Below are positions 1 through 10,308 of a stretch of DNA of 64,000 nt, piece by piece. Numbering within the stretch: position 1 is the stretch's first letter; every line of letters starts with the position of its first letter. The stretch is taken from the NCBI RefSeq assembly GCF_038595005.1, contig NZ_CP151997.1, positions 930,001 to 994,000 of the forward strand, given 5' to 3'. Under the pieces are notes generated by a model that was given only the letters and a program-made list of their open reading frames with translations, ran no database searches and was not told where the DNA came from. Origin of the DNA: Chryseomicrobium sp. FSL W7-1435. Its GTDB lineage: Bacteria > Bacillota > Bacilli > Bacillales_A > Planococcaceae. The position numbers were made by a program, and so were the translations under genes.

Positions 1-22
1 ATGTTCAAGAGGAGTTACGCAA

Positions 23-1138
23 ATGGCAAACAAAGAATTAAATATTGTTATCACCGGCGCAAACGGCTTTATTGGAAATAATTTACTGAGTCAACTTAAG
101 AACCAAGGCTATTCAAACCTTTCACTGATTACCAGAAATACCTCCAATGAACATATAAATTCAATTCTAAAAGAGACAAATTTTGTCTATCATTTGGCAG
201 GTATCAATCGACCAATCAAGGAAGAGGAGTTTGAAATAGGAAATAGAGGTTTTACTCAACAAATAATAGATTGTCTAATTGAAGTAAACAATATAGTGCC
301 AATTGTAGTTACTTCCTCCAAACAAGCTGCGAGTGAGAATGCTTATGGACTTAGTAAAAAAGCAGCAGAAGAAGCAGTTGAAAAATACGCTAAAGAAAAT
401 AAGATTGAATGCGGTATCTATCGCTTACCAAATGTATTCGGTAAATGGAGCAAACCAAATTATAATAGTGCGATTGCAACATTTTGTTATAATATTGCTC
501 GCGACCTTCCAATTCAAGTCAATAATCCGAATGTAGAACTTACTTTAGTTTATATCGATGATGTAGTAAATGAATTCATCAAATGTTTAGAGGGTATGAA
601 CACTCTTTATAGAGAAGTACCAGTAATTCATAAGAAGAAGCTTGGCGAAATTGTTGAGTTAATTTACTCTTTTAAAGCTTCACGTGAAAATAGAAGCCTT
701 CCGAAATTAGACAATCCATTTGAGAAAAAGTTATATAGTACATATTTAAGCTTTTTACCTGAAGATCAATTCAGTTATGAGTTAAAAATGAACGTGGACC
801 ACCGAGGTTCCTTTACGGAGTTCATTAAAACTGTAGATAGAGGTCAAGTTTCTATTAACATTTCTAAACCAGGAATCACAAAAGGTAACCATTGGCATCA
901 CACAAAAAATGAAAAATTCTTGGTCGTGAGTGGGAATGGAGTTCTTCGATTCCGCAAGCCAGATGAAGAAAAGGTTATTGAGTACTTTGTAAGTGGTGAT
1001 AAGTTAGAAGCTGTAGATATTCCTGTAGGTTACACACACAATATCGAAAATTTAGGAGAAACAGATATGGTGACGGTTATGTGGGTAAATGAACCATTCG
1101 ATCCTGATAATCCGGACACCTATTTCTTGGAGGTTTAA
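23..1138 (+). CDS. capF: UDP-2-acetamido-2,6-dideoxy-L-talose reductase-like bifunctional protein (CapF/FnlB type)
   Basis: This 371-residue protein has the CapF architecture. An N-terminal Rossmann SDR domain starts with TGANGFIG at about residue 11, and a C-terminal cupin begins near residue 260 (DHRGSFTEF, then NHWHHTKNEKF with metal-binding histidines). In the family it converts the 4-keto-6-deoxy intermediate towards UDP-L-FucNAc in the cytosol. A GAGGAG ribosome binding site lies just upstream of the ATG. It is followed by capG with no gap. The CapE-type dehydratase that should act first is not in the window and is probably upstream. Length matches staphylococcal CapF, so the call is secure at family level. 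Confidence 0.9.
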   Translation: MANKELNIVITGANGFIGNNLLSQLKNQGYSNLSLITRNTSNEHINSILKETNFVYHLAGINRPIKEEEFEIGNRGFTQQIIDCLIEVNNIVPIVVTSSKQAASENAYGLSKKAAEEAVEKYAKENKIECGIYRLPNVFGKWSKPNYNSAIATFCYNIARDLPIQVNNPNVELTLVYIDDVVNEFIKCLEGMNTLYREVPVIHKKKLGEIVELIYSFKASRENRSLPKLDNPFEKKLYSTYLSFLPEDQFSYELKMNVDHRGSFTEFIKTVDRGQVSINISKPGITKGNHWHHTKNEKFLVVSGNGVLRFRKPDEEKVIEYFVSGDKLEAVDIPVGYTHNIENLGETDMVTVMWVNEPFDPDNPDTYFLEV

Positions 1139-1139
1139 T

Positions 1140-2270
1140 GTGAAGAAACTAAAAGTAATGACGGTAGTTGGTACGAGACCAGAAATCATTCGTTTATCAG
1201 CAGTCATCAATAAATTAGAAGAATCAAATGCAATTGAACATATTCTAGTTCACACAGGTCAGAACTATGACTATGAATTGAATGAAGTTTTCTTTAAAGA
1301 CTTTAACTTGAAAAAGCCTGATTATTTCTTGAATGCAGCTACAGGTACTGCTGTTGAAACTGTTGGAAATATCTTGATTAAGATTGACCCGATTCTTGAA
1401 AAAGTGAAACCAGATGCATTTTTAGTGTTGGGCGATACGAATAGTTGTCTATGTGCTATTGCGGCGAAACGTCGCCAGATTCCAATATTCCATATGGAAG
1501 CAGGAAATCGTTGTTTCGATCAGCGTGTTCCTGAAGAAACAAACCGTAAAATTGTTGATCATGTAGCAGATATCAACCTTACTTATTCAGACATTGCACG
1601 CGAGTATTTATTACGTGAAGGTTTACCAGCTGATCGCATTATTAAAACTGGTAGTCCTATGTTTGAGGTTTTGAATAGCCGTAAGGAAGAAATTGCGAAT
1701 TCAGATGTATTAAAACGCTTAAAACTAGAAGAGGGTAAATACTTTTTAGTATCTGCACACCGGGAAGAAAATATTTCTTCTAATAAGAACTTTATGAACT
1801 TGGTTGAAACATTAAATACAATCGCTGAGAAGTATCAATATCCAATTATCATCAGTACGCATCCTAGGACGATGAAGATGATTGAAGAAAAAGGGGTTAA
1901 ATTCCATAATCTTGTTCAAACATTAAAGCCGTTAGGGTTTATTGATTATAATAAATTACAAATTAATTCTAAAGCAGTTTTAAGTGATAGTGGAACGATT
2001 AGTGAGGAATCTTCGATTCTTAAATTTAAGGCTTTAAATATTCGTGAGGCTCATGAGCGACCAGAAGCTATGGAGGAAGCAGCCGTTATGATGGTGGGGC
2101 TTGAGAAAGAGCGGATCTTGCAGGGACTTGAGATTTTGGAAACTCAAGACATGGATACGCTTCGATTAGTGGCGGATTATTCTATGCCTAATGTTGGAGA
2201 TAAGGTAATTAGGATTATTATATCTTATATTAATTATGTGAATAAAGTTGTTTGGAGTAATGAAAAATGA
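1140..2270 (+). CDS. capG: UDP-N-acetylglucosamine 2-epimerase-type enzyme, FucNAc pathway (CapG/FnlC)
   Basis: A 376-residue member of the non-hydrolysing UDP-GlcNAc 2-epimerase family (VGTRPEIIRL at the N terminus, HMEAGNRCFDQRVPEE, SDSGTISEESS near the C terminus). Next to capF it should epimerise UDP-2-acetamido-2,6-dideoxy-L-talose at C2 to give UDP-L-FucNAc. I chose the GTG at 1140 because TTGGAGG precedes it at good spacing and the protein then starts in the expected place; the open frame runs further upstream inside capF. It overlaps the next gene by ATGA. It is distinct from the true mnaA homologue at 13.6 kb. Confidence 0.88.
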   Translation: MKKLKVMTVVGTRPEIIRLSAVINKLEESNAIEHILVHTGQNYDYELNEVFFKDFNLKKPDYFLNAATGTAVETVGNILIKIDPILEKVKPDAFLVLGDTNSCLCAIAAKRRQIPIFHMEAGNRCFDQRVPEETNRKIVDHVADINLTYSDIAREYLLREGLPADRIIKTGSPMFEVLNSRKEEIANSDVLKRLKLEEGKYFLVSAHREENISSNKNFMNLVETLNTIAEKYQYPIIISTHPRTMKMIEEKGVKFHNLVQTLKPLGFIDYNKLQINSKAVLSDSGTISEESSILKFKALNIREAHERPEAMEEAAVMMVGLEKERILQGLEILETQDMDTLRLVADYSMPNVGDKVIRIIISYINYVNKVVWSNEK

Positions 2271-3346
2271 GAAAAAAAATTTGTTTGGTTTCCCTTGGCA
2301 ATCTTTATTTAAGTCCTTATATTGAGAAGTATTTAGAAAATATTGATTGTGACTATGATCTTATATATTGGAATAGGCATGGACTCAAAGAGGATAACCA
2401 AAATGCGAAAAAGATTTATAGTTTCGATTATGAATTGACCGAAGATAAAGGGAAAATTATGAAGTTAATAGGTTATATAAAATTTAAAAATTTTATGACT
2501 CGAATTCTAAATGAAAATCAGTATAGTGGAATAATTCTTCTTCAAACAAGTGTAGGTATTTTACTTTTATCAATACTTAAAAGGAGTTACAAAAAAAAAT
2601 ATATATTAGATATTAGAGATTATACTATGGAAAAAAATCCATTGTTCTTAAAAATAATTAAATGGCTAGTGAAAAACTCAGCATACTCTATTATATCTTC
2701 AGATGGTTTTAAGAATTTTTTGCCAGAACATGAATATATACTTGTTCATAATGATATTGCTTTAGACACTAATAAGTTTATTGAACTTAAAAACGAGGAG
2801 AGAAGCGAGAAACAAATTAATATTTCATGCATTGGTTTAATTAGATTTCATGATCAAAATATAAAAGTAATAGACAAATTTAAAAACGATGAAAGATTTA
2901 GATTGAAATTCATAGGTACTGGTGCTTTAGCTCTAAAGGAATATTGCTACAAAGTTAAAGCACTAAATGTAGAATTAGTAGATCGTTTCCCTACTGAAGA
3001 AACATTAAGATATTATTTAAACACAGATTTGATTAATAATTTATACGGAAATAACTCACCTTTATTAGATCATGCATTATCAAATAAATTATATTATGCA
3101 GCTAAATTAAAAATCCCAATATTAGTCTCACCAAAGACACATATGGCTTCGGTAGTTTCAAAGTATGGTTTGGGATTTGTATTTGACCTAGATGATTATG
3201 ACTCTGCAAATGATTTGTATGAATTTTATGAAAGCATTAATCGGAAGGACTTTGAAATGAATTGTGAGAAATTTTTAACTAAGGTTAATGCAGAAAACGA
3301 GTTATTTAAAAGGACAGTAAGTAAATTTGTTGAAGATTTAAAGTAA
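2267..3346 (+). CDS. glycosyltransferase (GT4-like), capsule locus
   Basis: A 359-residue protein that reads as a GT-B-type glycosyltransferase. It has a short hydrophobic first strand (ICLVSLGNLYLSPY), a central ISCIGLIRFHDQN segment typical of the start of the second Rossmann domain, and a C-terminal region resembling the donor-binding half (KLYYAAKLKIPILVSP). No signal peptide or membrane segment is visible, so it probably acts at the cytoplasmic face during repeat-unit assembly. The start overlaps the capG stop by four bases. The gene is much more AT-rich than capF and capG. Donor and acceptor sugars cannot be told from the sequence. Confidence 0.65.
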   Translation: MRKKICLVSLGNLYLSPYIEKYLENIDCDYDLIYWNRHGLKEDNQNAKKIYSFDYELTEDKGKIMKLIGYIKFKNFMTRILNENQYSGIILLQTSVGILLLSILKRSYKKKYILDIRDYTMEKNPLFLKIIKWLVKNSAYSIISSDGFKNFLPEHEYILVHNDIALDTNKFIELKNEERSEKQINISCIGLIRFHDQNIKVIDKFKNDERFRLKFIGTGALALKEYCYKVKALNVELVDRFPTEETLRYYLNTDLINNLYGNNSPLLDHALSNKLYYAAKLKIPILVSPKTHMASVVSKYGLGFVFDLDDYDSANDLYEFYESINRKDFEMNCEKFLTKVNAENELFKRTVSKFVEDLK

Positions 3347-3410
3347 TGATAATTTTAATCTAGAAAAGTATACTTCATGAAAATAATCAAAATAAGGTGG
3401 TTATTATATA

Positions 3411-4547
3411 TTGAGAATAGTACATGTTGAAGATCATTTTGATCCGTCAGCTGGATATCAAATTAATGAGTTATTATTGGCAAGTAAGAATTTTGATGAT
3501 GATGTATACCTTCTCTCATCAACAGATATGAGTCCATTTCATAAATTATATGATTCAAAAATGGATGAAGCTTATGAAAAAAAAACTGGGGTGAAAATAA
3601 TTCGCCTAAAAGTTAAATTTAGAATGTCATCAAGAATTATTATGGAGAATTATTCAAAGATAATAGAAGATTTGAATCCAGACCTTGTTTATTTACATGG
3701 CATTGGAGATTTTAAAGATTTAGTATTATGGAGAAAAAAAAAGCCATATAAAATTGTTAGAGATTGTCATATGTCTTGGGTAGCTTCGAGAAATAGGCTA
3801 AGAAAATTATATTATATATTTTTCAGATTATTTTTTGCTAACAAAATTAATAATACTAATAAATACGAAAAGGTATATGCTTTAGGATTAGAAGAATGGG
3901 AATATTTAAATAGGCTAGGGGTCAATGATGAAAAAATTCAACTTTTGCCTCACGGGTATAGTGACGAAACAATGTATTTTGATTATTCTTCTAGAGTAAG
4001 CCTCAGAAAGCACTATAATATTAATGAAAATGAAATATTAATATCTTATATTGGGAAATTTAATATGTATAAAAGACCTGATCTTATTCTAAAAATGGTT
4101 GAGCAATTATTATTATACAATAATAATTTGAAAATAAATTTATTATTTATTGGTTCTAAAGAACCTAAATATATGGATAGTGTATTTTTACCTAAATATA
4201 ATCAATTGAGAAATAGAGTGAATATTATATTGGACGATGCGAAAGAGTATGAAGAACTTTACAAGTATTTTTCGACTTCAGATATTTGTATATTCCCTAA
4301 AGAAACATCATTAAGTTCAATCCATGCTCAAGTCTGCGGGTGTAAAGTTATTATGGAAAATCACAAATCTAATTCAGAAAGAGTAATAGATAAATCAACA
4401 TTATTTGAAGTGGATGATTTAGAAGGTGCATCTAATATTCTTATGAATTTAATAGAAAATCATAATCATGATAGACCAGACTTTATTAAACAACTTAAAC
4501 ATTTGGAATATAAAAATCAATTTAATAAAATTAAAGAAAATTTATAA
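3411..4547 (+). CDS. glycosyltransferase family 4-like protein
   Basis: A 378-residue GT-B glycosyltransferase. The N-terminal half has a LVYLHGIGDF segment. The C-terminal half begins LISYIGKFNMYKRPDLI, which resembles the nucleotide-sugar domain of GT4 enzymes, and continues to a FSTSDICIFPKETSLSS block in the place of the usual E-x7-E region. The start is a TTG with AAGGTGG upstream. It belongs to the same AT-rich run as its neighbours and probably adds one sugar of the capsule repeat unit. The acceptor is unknown. Confidence 0.65.
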   Translation: MRIVHVEDHFDPSAGYQINELLLASKNFDDDVYLLSSTDMSPFHKLYDSKMDEAYEKKTGVKIIRLKVKFRMSSRIIMENYSKIIEDLNPDLVYLHGIGDFKDLVLWRKKKPYKIVRDCHMSWVASRNRLRKLYYIFFRLFFANKINNTNKYEKVYALGLEEWEYLNRLGVNDEKIQLLPHGYSDETMYFDYSSRVSLRKHYNINENEILISYIGKFNMYKRPDLILKMVEQLLLYNNNLKINLLFIGSKEPKYMDSVFLPKYNQLRNRVNIILDDAKEYEELYKYFSTSDICIFPKETSLSSIHAQVCGCKVIMENHKSNSERVIDKSTLFEVDDLEGASNILMNLIENHNHDRPDFIKQLKHLEYKNQFNKIKENL

Positions 4548-4574
4548 ATATATAAGTGTTGGGGGAAGCAGTAT

Positions 4575-5801
4575 TTGAAAAATATAATTCTTTTTATTGC
4601 TGTGTTTAGTATAAACTGTTTTTTCATATTCAGTGGAATTTTAGGACTGGAATTCAATGATTCCAATTCAAATTTAGTGTATATTGCATACAATTTTTTT
4701 ATAGCAATAATTATTTACATAATTTATCTTAAACATATTACTAATTATGGATTGACTTCTAGATTAGAACCTCTAATCTATTTTTTAATACCATATTCTA
4801 TAATTTTACTTTTTTTTCTTGGTATATTATTTAAAGGGTATTTAGGAAATCAAGAAGCTATATGGTTTGGCTATTTCATCCTATGGTCTGTCCCAGCTAT
4901 TTTAACAGCGATAATTATAGACAATGAAAATAGATATTTATCTTTTAACAGACTTATAGAATTTTTTATGTTGATTGCATCTCTAAATAATATATTAACA
5001 ATTTTGCTTCCAGCTTTATGGGGAACATATGATAGATCTATAAGTTTGTTAAATTATCAAGCTGCTTCATACATAGCAGCATTTTCATTCGGGCTTTCCA
5101 TATATTTTTTGTTTTTCAATAAAAATCATACAAATTTTTCATTCTTGAGGAACAAACTATATTTGCTATTTTTGTCAATTATATCTATTTTTAACCTTAT
5201 TTCCGTAATTCTACCAGGTGGGAGAGGTGCTCTTGTTCTCTCAGTACTTTATTTATTATTAACCATTTTATTTTTATTGAAATTTAAATATTACAAAAGT
5301 TTACTCTACATAGTCATGGTATTAACAATCTTTTATTTTAGTTTTCCAACCTTACTTAACAATTCTTCTATAAATACTGGATTTAAAAGAGCAACAGAAT
5401 TTTTAGGTGATGGGTTGAGAATCAATTGGGCTGGTACATCAGATAGGGATTTAGTATATTCCAACGTAATATCATTAATTAGTGAAAATCCTATTTGGGG
5501 ATATGGAATTTTTTCTTATTGGAATTATTCACCTAATCCTCATAATATTTTTCTGGAATTTATGCTTTCAGGAGGAATATTATATAGTGGTTTAATGAGT
5601 ATTGTTTTATTATTAATAATCTTTAAAGTTTTTAGATTAATAAAATTTAATAGTAGTGATTTGATTTATCTATATATTCTAATCTTTCCTCTAACAATAT
5701 TAATGTTTAGTGGAAGCTACTTAATAACCAGTGAATTTTGGTTTATCACTACGCTTATTTTATTAAAATCTAGAAAAGCGATTAAAGTTGAAATTAAGTA
5801 A
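4575..5801 (+). CDS. wzy: O-antigen/capsule polymerase (Wzy-like), integral membrane
   Basis: A 408-residue, very hydrophobic protein with about ten to twelve predicted membrane helices and a large hydrophilic loop around residues 265-315 (RINWAGTSDRD...NPHNIFLEF). The PHN-containing loop before the last helices is typical of Wzy and O-antigen ligase-like polymerases, which join lipid-linked repeat units outside the membrane. It starts at TTG with GGGGGA upstream. Its position between glycosyltransferases and the Wzx flippase supports Wzy. Sequence identity in this family is always low, so the name rests on topology and context. Confidence 0.75.
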   Translation: MKNIILFIAVFSINCFFIFSGILGLEFNDSNSNLVYIAYNFFIAIIIYIIYLKHITNYGLTSRLEPLIYFLIPYSIILLFFLGILFKGYLGNQEAIWFGYFILWSVPAILTAIIIDNENRYLSFNRLIEFFMLIASLNNILTILLPALWGTYDRSISLLNYQAASYIAAFSFGLSIYFLFFNKNHTNFSFLRNKLYLLFLSIISIFNLISVILPGGRGALVLSVLYLLLTILFLLKFKYYKSLLYIVMVLTIFYFSFPTLLNNSSINTGFKRATEFLGDGLRINWAGTSDRDLVYSNVISLISENPIWGYGIFSYWNYSPNPHNIFLEFMLSGGILYSGLMSIVLLLIIFKVFRLIKFNSSDLIYLYILIFPLTILMFSGSYLITSEFWFITTLILLKSRKAIKVEIK

Positions 5802-5863
5802 ATAATTTTATTGAAATTTTACTTTAATAAATACAATATTAAGTCAAATTTAAGGAGTATAAA

Positions 5864-6850
5864 ATGACGCCAATAGTTTCAATATGTTGTATTACTTATA
5901 ATCATGAAAAATATATTAAAGAGACATTAAAAAGTTTAGTAAATCAAAAAACAACATTTGAATATGAAATTATTGTTCACGATGATGCTTCAACTGATAA
6001 TACAAGGAATATAATTGAAGAATTTAGAAAAAAATATCCTGATCTGATAAAAACAATTTATCAAGATACAAATCAATATTCACAAAAAATACGTATCTTG
6101 TATGAGCATGTTATACCGAATGTAAATACAAATTATCTTGCTTTTTGTGAAGGGGATGATTATTGGGTTGATAAAAACAAATTACAAATTCAATTTGATT
6201 TTCTTGAACAGAATCTTGAATATAGTTCATGTTTTCACGGAGTAGTAAAGGTCAATATTAGTGGAGAATCTAATGGTGGATTTCTGGGCCCAGTAAATAG
6301 AGGCGATAAAGATTATACGTTAAGTGATGTGGCTATGGGGGGAGTTTTACATTTATCATCATTATTTTTAAGAAATAGTGTTATTAAAGATGAAATTCCT
6401 CAATGGGCAACTAAGACTGCCAACAGTGATTACACATTAGCAGTAATAAGTAGTGCCACTGGTAAAATCAGATTCTTCGATCGAATTATGTCTGCTTACA
6501 GAGTAGGTGTCGAGGGATCAGCTATGACAAAAGATAGAGAAGAATACTCTAAGTCAAATATTATTAGGAAATTTAAAGAGCGAAATGAGATTTTAGAAGA
6601 AGCTAATAGATATTATAAATTTAAGCACAATATTGAATTTACCAAAATCATTAATAATTATGAGTTAAGAATAAATATATTGGAAAAAAAATATAAATTT
6701 TTATTGGATAGAAAAATATTTAGTTATACTAAAAATTATAAAATTTCATATATTTTAAAAGTTGGAATGGTTACTTTATTTCCTAATATAATTGAAAGTA
6801 TATTAAGAAAATACCACTCTTTGAAAATAGCATTCAATAAAAAACTATGA
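5864..6850 (+). CDS. glycosyltransferase family 2
   Basis: A 328-residue GT2 (GT-A fold) enzyme. It opens PIVSICCITYNHEKYIKET, carries HDDASTDNT at about residue 40 and a DXD-like EGDDYW near residue 97, which binds the metal and nucleotide-sugar. The C-terminal 70 residues are basic and weakly hydrophobic, suggesting membrane association. GGAGT precedes the ATG. The stop overlaps the start of wzx by four bases, so the two genes are translationally coupled. Donor sugar unknown. Confidence 0.8.
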   Translation: MTPIVSICCITYNHEKYIKETLKSLVNQKTTFEYEIIVHDDASTDNTRNIIEEFRKKYPDLIKTIYQDTNQYSQKIRILYEHVIPNVNTNYLAFCEGDDYWVDKNKLQIQFDFLEQNLEYSSCFHGVVKVNISGESNGGFLGPVNRGDKDYTLSDVAMGGVLHLSSLFLRNSVIKDEIPQWATKTANSDYTLAVISSATGKIRFFDRIMSAYRVGVEGSAMTKDREEYSKSNIIRKFKERNEILEEANRYYKFKHNIEFTKIINNYELRINILEKKYKFLLDRKIFSYTKNYKISYILKVGMVTLFPNIIESILRKYHSLKIAFNKKL

Positions 6851-8292
6851 AAAAATCTCTTAAAAAAACAACTTTAATTGGATTTTTTTGGACGCTAATT
6901 GACTTTTTTTCTTCTAAAGGATTAACTTTAATTTTTCAAATTGCTCTTGCAAGACTTTTGACTCCGGAAGAATTCGGACTTATAGGACTAATTTTAATAT
7001 TTATTGCTATATCAAATGCTTTGGTGAATAGTGGTATGCAAAGTGCATTAATACGAGAACCTGATATCAAGGACATACATTATTCAACAGTGTTTTTTTT
7101 CAATATTACCATATCAATACTCATCTATATTCTTCTATTTTTAAGTGCTCCATATATTTCTGAATTTTATGATCAGCCTTCTTTAGTTTCACTAATTAGA
7201 GTACTAGGTTTAGTCGTACTTATTAATAGTCTTAGTATAATTCAAAGAACTATGTTAATAAGAAATCTGAATTTCAAAGTAGAAAGTATAATTAATTTGT
7301 CTTCTAATTTGCTTTCTGGAAGTATTGCTTTACTTTTGGCATATATGGAGTTTGGAGTTTGGAGTTTGATATTACAAATTATTTTAAATAATTTATTTCA
7401 AAGTATTTTGTTAATTGTTCTCAATAAGTGGACTCCAAAACTTAATTTTGATTTTGCGATTTTTAAGTATTTATTCAATTTCGGTTGGAAATTATTACTT
7501 TCTGGCCTTATAAATACCTTTTATCAAAACTTTTATAATATTTTTATTGGAAAATTCTATAACATTAATATGGTTGGATATTATACTCAAGGGAAATTAC
7601 TCGCTGATGTTTCTTCGCAAATAATAACCACAGCATTGCAAAAAGTTACATACCCTGTTTTAAGTAAAATACAGAATGATGATATAATTTTAAAACAAAA
7701 TTATAGAATATTAATTAAGCTTTCATCATTTATAACCTTTCCAATAATAATAATATTAATAGTGTCCTCTAATTCCTTTATAATATTATTATTAGGGGAA
7801 AAGTGGATGAGTGCTATACCCTTTTTCCAAATCATTTGTTTTGCTGGTATTTTTTATCCTATACATGTAATAAACTTGAATCTGCTGCAAGTTAAAGGAA
7901 GATCTGATTTAGTTTTAAAGCTAGAAATTGTAAAGCTTTTAGTTAACACAAGTTTAATAATTCTATTCTTATCATTTACTTCTAACATATATATTTTGAT
8001 CAGCACATTTGTAATTTCTTCATTTTTGGCATTATTTATAAACGCACATTACTCAGGAAAATTTTTAAACTACGGGTTTTTATCCCAGGCTAAAGATGTT
8101 TATAAGTATTTAATTAATGCGATTTTAACTGGTGTAACTCTTTATATAACACTGCTTTATTGTGAGGAGCTACATGAAGCGTATAAAATGATTATATTAT
8201 TTGTTACTGGATTAATATCTTATATTATTTACTCTAAAATTACCAAAGTTGACAAGGAAGTATTCGAATTGAGTAGAAAATTTTTAGCTTGA
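6847..8292 (+). CDS. wzx: polysaccharide flippase (Wzx, MOP superfamily)
   Basis: A 481-residue protein with about fourteen hydrophobic segments and the typical start of the WzxC-type oligosaccharide flippases (TLIGFFWTLIDFFSSKGLTLIFQ...ARLLTPEEFG). It should move undecaprenyl-linked repeat units across the membrane before Wzy polymerises them. It is overlapped at its start by the GT2 gene and ends 28 bases before the aminotransferase start. Very AT-rich like the preceding four genes. Confidence 0.88.
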   Translation: MKKSLKKTTLIGFFWTLIDFFSSKGLTLIFQIALARLLTPEEFGLIGLILIFIAISNALVNSGMQSALIREPDIKDIHYSTVFFFNITISILIYILLFLSAPYISEFYDQPSLVSLIRVLGLVVLINSLSIIQRTMLIRNLNFKVESIINLSSNLLSGSIALLLAYMEFGVWSLILQIILNNLFQSILLIVLNKWTPKLNFDFAIFKYLFNFGWKLLLSGLINTFYQNFYNIFIGKFYNINMVGYYTQGKLLADVSSQIITTALQKVTYPVLSKIQNDDIILKQNYRILIKLSSFITFPIIIILIVSSNSFIILLLGEKWMSAIPFFQIICFAGIFYPIHVINLNLLQVKGRSDLVLKLEIVKLLVNTSLIILFLSFTSNIYILISTFVISSFLALFINAHYSGKFLNYGFLSQAKDVYKYLINAILTGVTLYITLLYCEELHEAYKMIILFVTGLISYIIYSKITKVDKEVFELSRKFLA

Positions 8293-8320
8293 ATATTTAT
8301 TAATAGAAATGAGGAATTAT

Positions 8321-9412
8321 ATGATTAATGTTACAAAATCTACACTCCCGCCGTATAACGAATATATAGAAGAAATTAAAAGTATATGGGAAACACATTG
8401 GCTTACTAATATGGGAGATAAATATTACAAACTTCAAGAAGAATTAAAATTATATATGGATGTTCCAAATATTTCTTTGTTCGCAAATGGTCATCTAGCA
8501 CTTGAAATAGCCCTTGAGGCATTAGATTTGGAAGGAGAAGTTATTACTACTCCATTCACGTTTGTCTCGACCACTCATGCAATTGTTAGAAATGGTTTGA
8601 CACCGGTATTTTGTGATATTAACTCAGTTGACTATACTATTGATGTAAATTTAATTGAATCTTTAATTACAGAAAAAACTAGTGCAATCATGCCTGTGCA
8701 CGTGTATGGTAACATATGCGATGTTGAGGAGATTGAAAGAATAGCTAATAAATACAATTTAAAAGTAATATATGATGCGGCTCATGCTTTTGGAACAAAA
8801 TATAAAGGAGTAGCTTCTGGAAACTTTGGAGACATATCTATGTTTAGTTTCCATGCGACTAAAGTGTTTAATACAATTGAAGGCGGAGGATTAACGTTCA
8901 AGAATAATGGTTATGCAGACTTGTTGAAAGTTCTTCAAAATTTCGGGATAACTTCTCAAGAAGATGCAAATTATATTGCGGGTAATGCAAAAATGAATGA
9001 ATTTCAAGCCGCTATGGGAATTTGTAATTTAAGGCGTATTAATGATGAAATTTTTAAGAGAAAGTTAATTGTAGAAAGGTATCGAAATAATTTAGATGGA
9101 ATAAAAGGGATAAAATTACCAATTATTCAAGAGGATGTCGCTAGTAATTATTCATATTTTCCTGTGATTTTCAATAACTACTCTCTTTCAAGAGATGAAG
9201 TCAAAGTTTTATTGGAAGAAAATGATATTTTCTCTCGTAAATACTTTTATCCTCTAACTAGTGAACTTACTTGTTATCATAATAAAATTAATAAAGGATA
9301 TACTCCAGTTGCACAATATATAGCTGATAGGGTTTTGACCTTACCATTGTATGCCGACCTTAGTTTAAGTGACGTCGATCGAATATGTGAAATTATAAAA
9401 TATAGGAAGTAG
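8321..9412 (+). CDS. DegT/DnrJ/EryC1/StrS aminotransferase, probably dTDP-4-amino-4,6-dideoxyglucose forming (VioA-like)
   Basis: A 363-residue PLP-dependent sugar aminotransferase. The Schiff-base lysine is in [10 protein letters not shown] (about K181), and the N terminus [14 protein letters not shown]...WLTNMG matches VioA-type enzymes that aminate dTDP-4-keto-6-deoxyglucose at C4. I chose the ATG at 8321 because GAGGA sits at correct spacing; an in-frame ATG 12 bases earlier lacks a site. rfbA and rfbB follow but rfbC and rfbD are absent, so the keto-sugar should go to an amino sugar, not to rhamnose. A C3 aminotransferase is the main alternative. Confidence 0.8.
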   Translation: MINVTKSTLPPYNEYIEEIKSIWETHWLTNMGDKYYKLQEELKLYMDVPNISLFANGHLALEIALEALDLEGEVITTPFTFVSTTHAIVRNGLTPVFCDINSVDYTIDVNLIESLITEKTSAIMPVHVYGNICDVEEIERIANKYNLKVIYDAAHAFGTKYKGVASGNFGDISMFSFHATKVFNTIEGGGLTFKNNGYADLLKVLQNFGITSQEDANYIAGNAKMNEFQAAMGICNLRRINDEIFKRKLIVERYRNNLDGIKGIKLPIIQEDVASNYSYFPVIFNNYSLSRDEVKVLLEENDIFSRKYFYPLTSELTCYHNKINKGYTPVAQYIADRVLTLPLYADLSLSDVDRICEIIKYRK

Positions 9413-9420
9413 GTATAAAC

Positions 9421-10293
9421 ATGAAAGGTATTATCTTAGCAGGTGGGGCAGGGACGCGATTATATCCTTTGACAAAATCAATATCCAAGCAAATATTACC
9501 AATATATGATAAGCCAATGATTTATTATCCACTTTCAGTTTTAATGTTATCAGGCATCAAGGAAATATTGATTATTTCTACACCTAGAGATGTTAAGGTA
9601 TTTAAAGAATTACTAGAAGATGGTTCTCATTTAGGACTTAATATAGAATACTTAGTACAAGAGAAGCCTAATGGATTGGCTGAAGCATTTATATTGGGAG
9701 AAGAGTTCATAAACAATTCACCAGTAGCATTAGTCCTAGGTGATAATATTTTTTACGGATCAAACTTTGGAAATCGATTAATAGAAGCAGCAAAAATTCA
9801 AAGTGGTGCTCTAATATTTGGTTGCTATGTAAAGGATCCTACCTCATATGGTGTAGTTGAAGTTGATGCAAAACTGAACGCTATTTCTATTGAAGAAAAG
9901 CCTCTACATCCAAAATCTTCTTATGCAGTACCAGGCTTATATTTCTTTGACAGTAGTGTCGTAGAAATAGCTAAAAGTATTCTTCCTTCCCAACGTGGAG
10001 AGTTAGAAATCACTTCTGTTATAGATCATTATCTAAAAAGAAAAGAGTTAAGGGTGGAACTTACTGGTAGGGGATTGGCTTGGTTAGATACAGGTACTCA
10101 TGAATCCTTACTAGAGGCATCTAATTTCGTAGAGGCTATTCAAAAGCGACAGGGCCTTTATATAGCATGTGTAGAGGAAATTTCATTTAGAAAAGGCTAT
10201 ATTACTAAAGAACAATTACTTGAGCTTTCTATTCCTTTAAATAAAACCGAATATGGGAAGTATCTATCTGATATAGCTTTAAATAAAAGGTAG
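9421..10293 (+). CDS. rfbA: glucose-1-phosphate thymidylyltransferase
   Basis: A 290-residue nucleotidyltransferase with the signature [11 protein letters not shown] at the N terminus, the [10 protein letters not shown] metal-binding block and [10 protein letters not shown] near residue 222. It makes dTDP-glucose from dTTP and glucose-1-phosphate. Length and motifs match RmlA/RfbA. It starts eight bases after the aminotransferase stop and precedes the acyltransferase, so it belongs to the amino-sugar module. Confidence 0.95.
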   Translation: MKGIILAGGAGTRLYPLTKSISKQILPIYDKPMIYYPLSVLMLSGIKEILIISTPRDVKVFKELLEDGSHLGLNIEYLVQEKPNGLAEAFILGEEFINNSPVALVLGDNIFYGSNFGNRLIEAAKIQSGALIFGCYVKDPTSYGVVEVDAKLNAISIEEKPLHPKSSYAVPGLYFFDSSVVEIAKSILPSQRGELEITSVIDHYLKRKELRVELTGRGLAWLDTGTHESLLEASNFVEAIQKRQGLYIACVEEISFRKGYITKEQLLELSIPLNKTEYGKYLSDIALNKR

Positions 10294-10308
10294 CTAAGGA
10301 GATGACTA

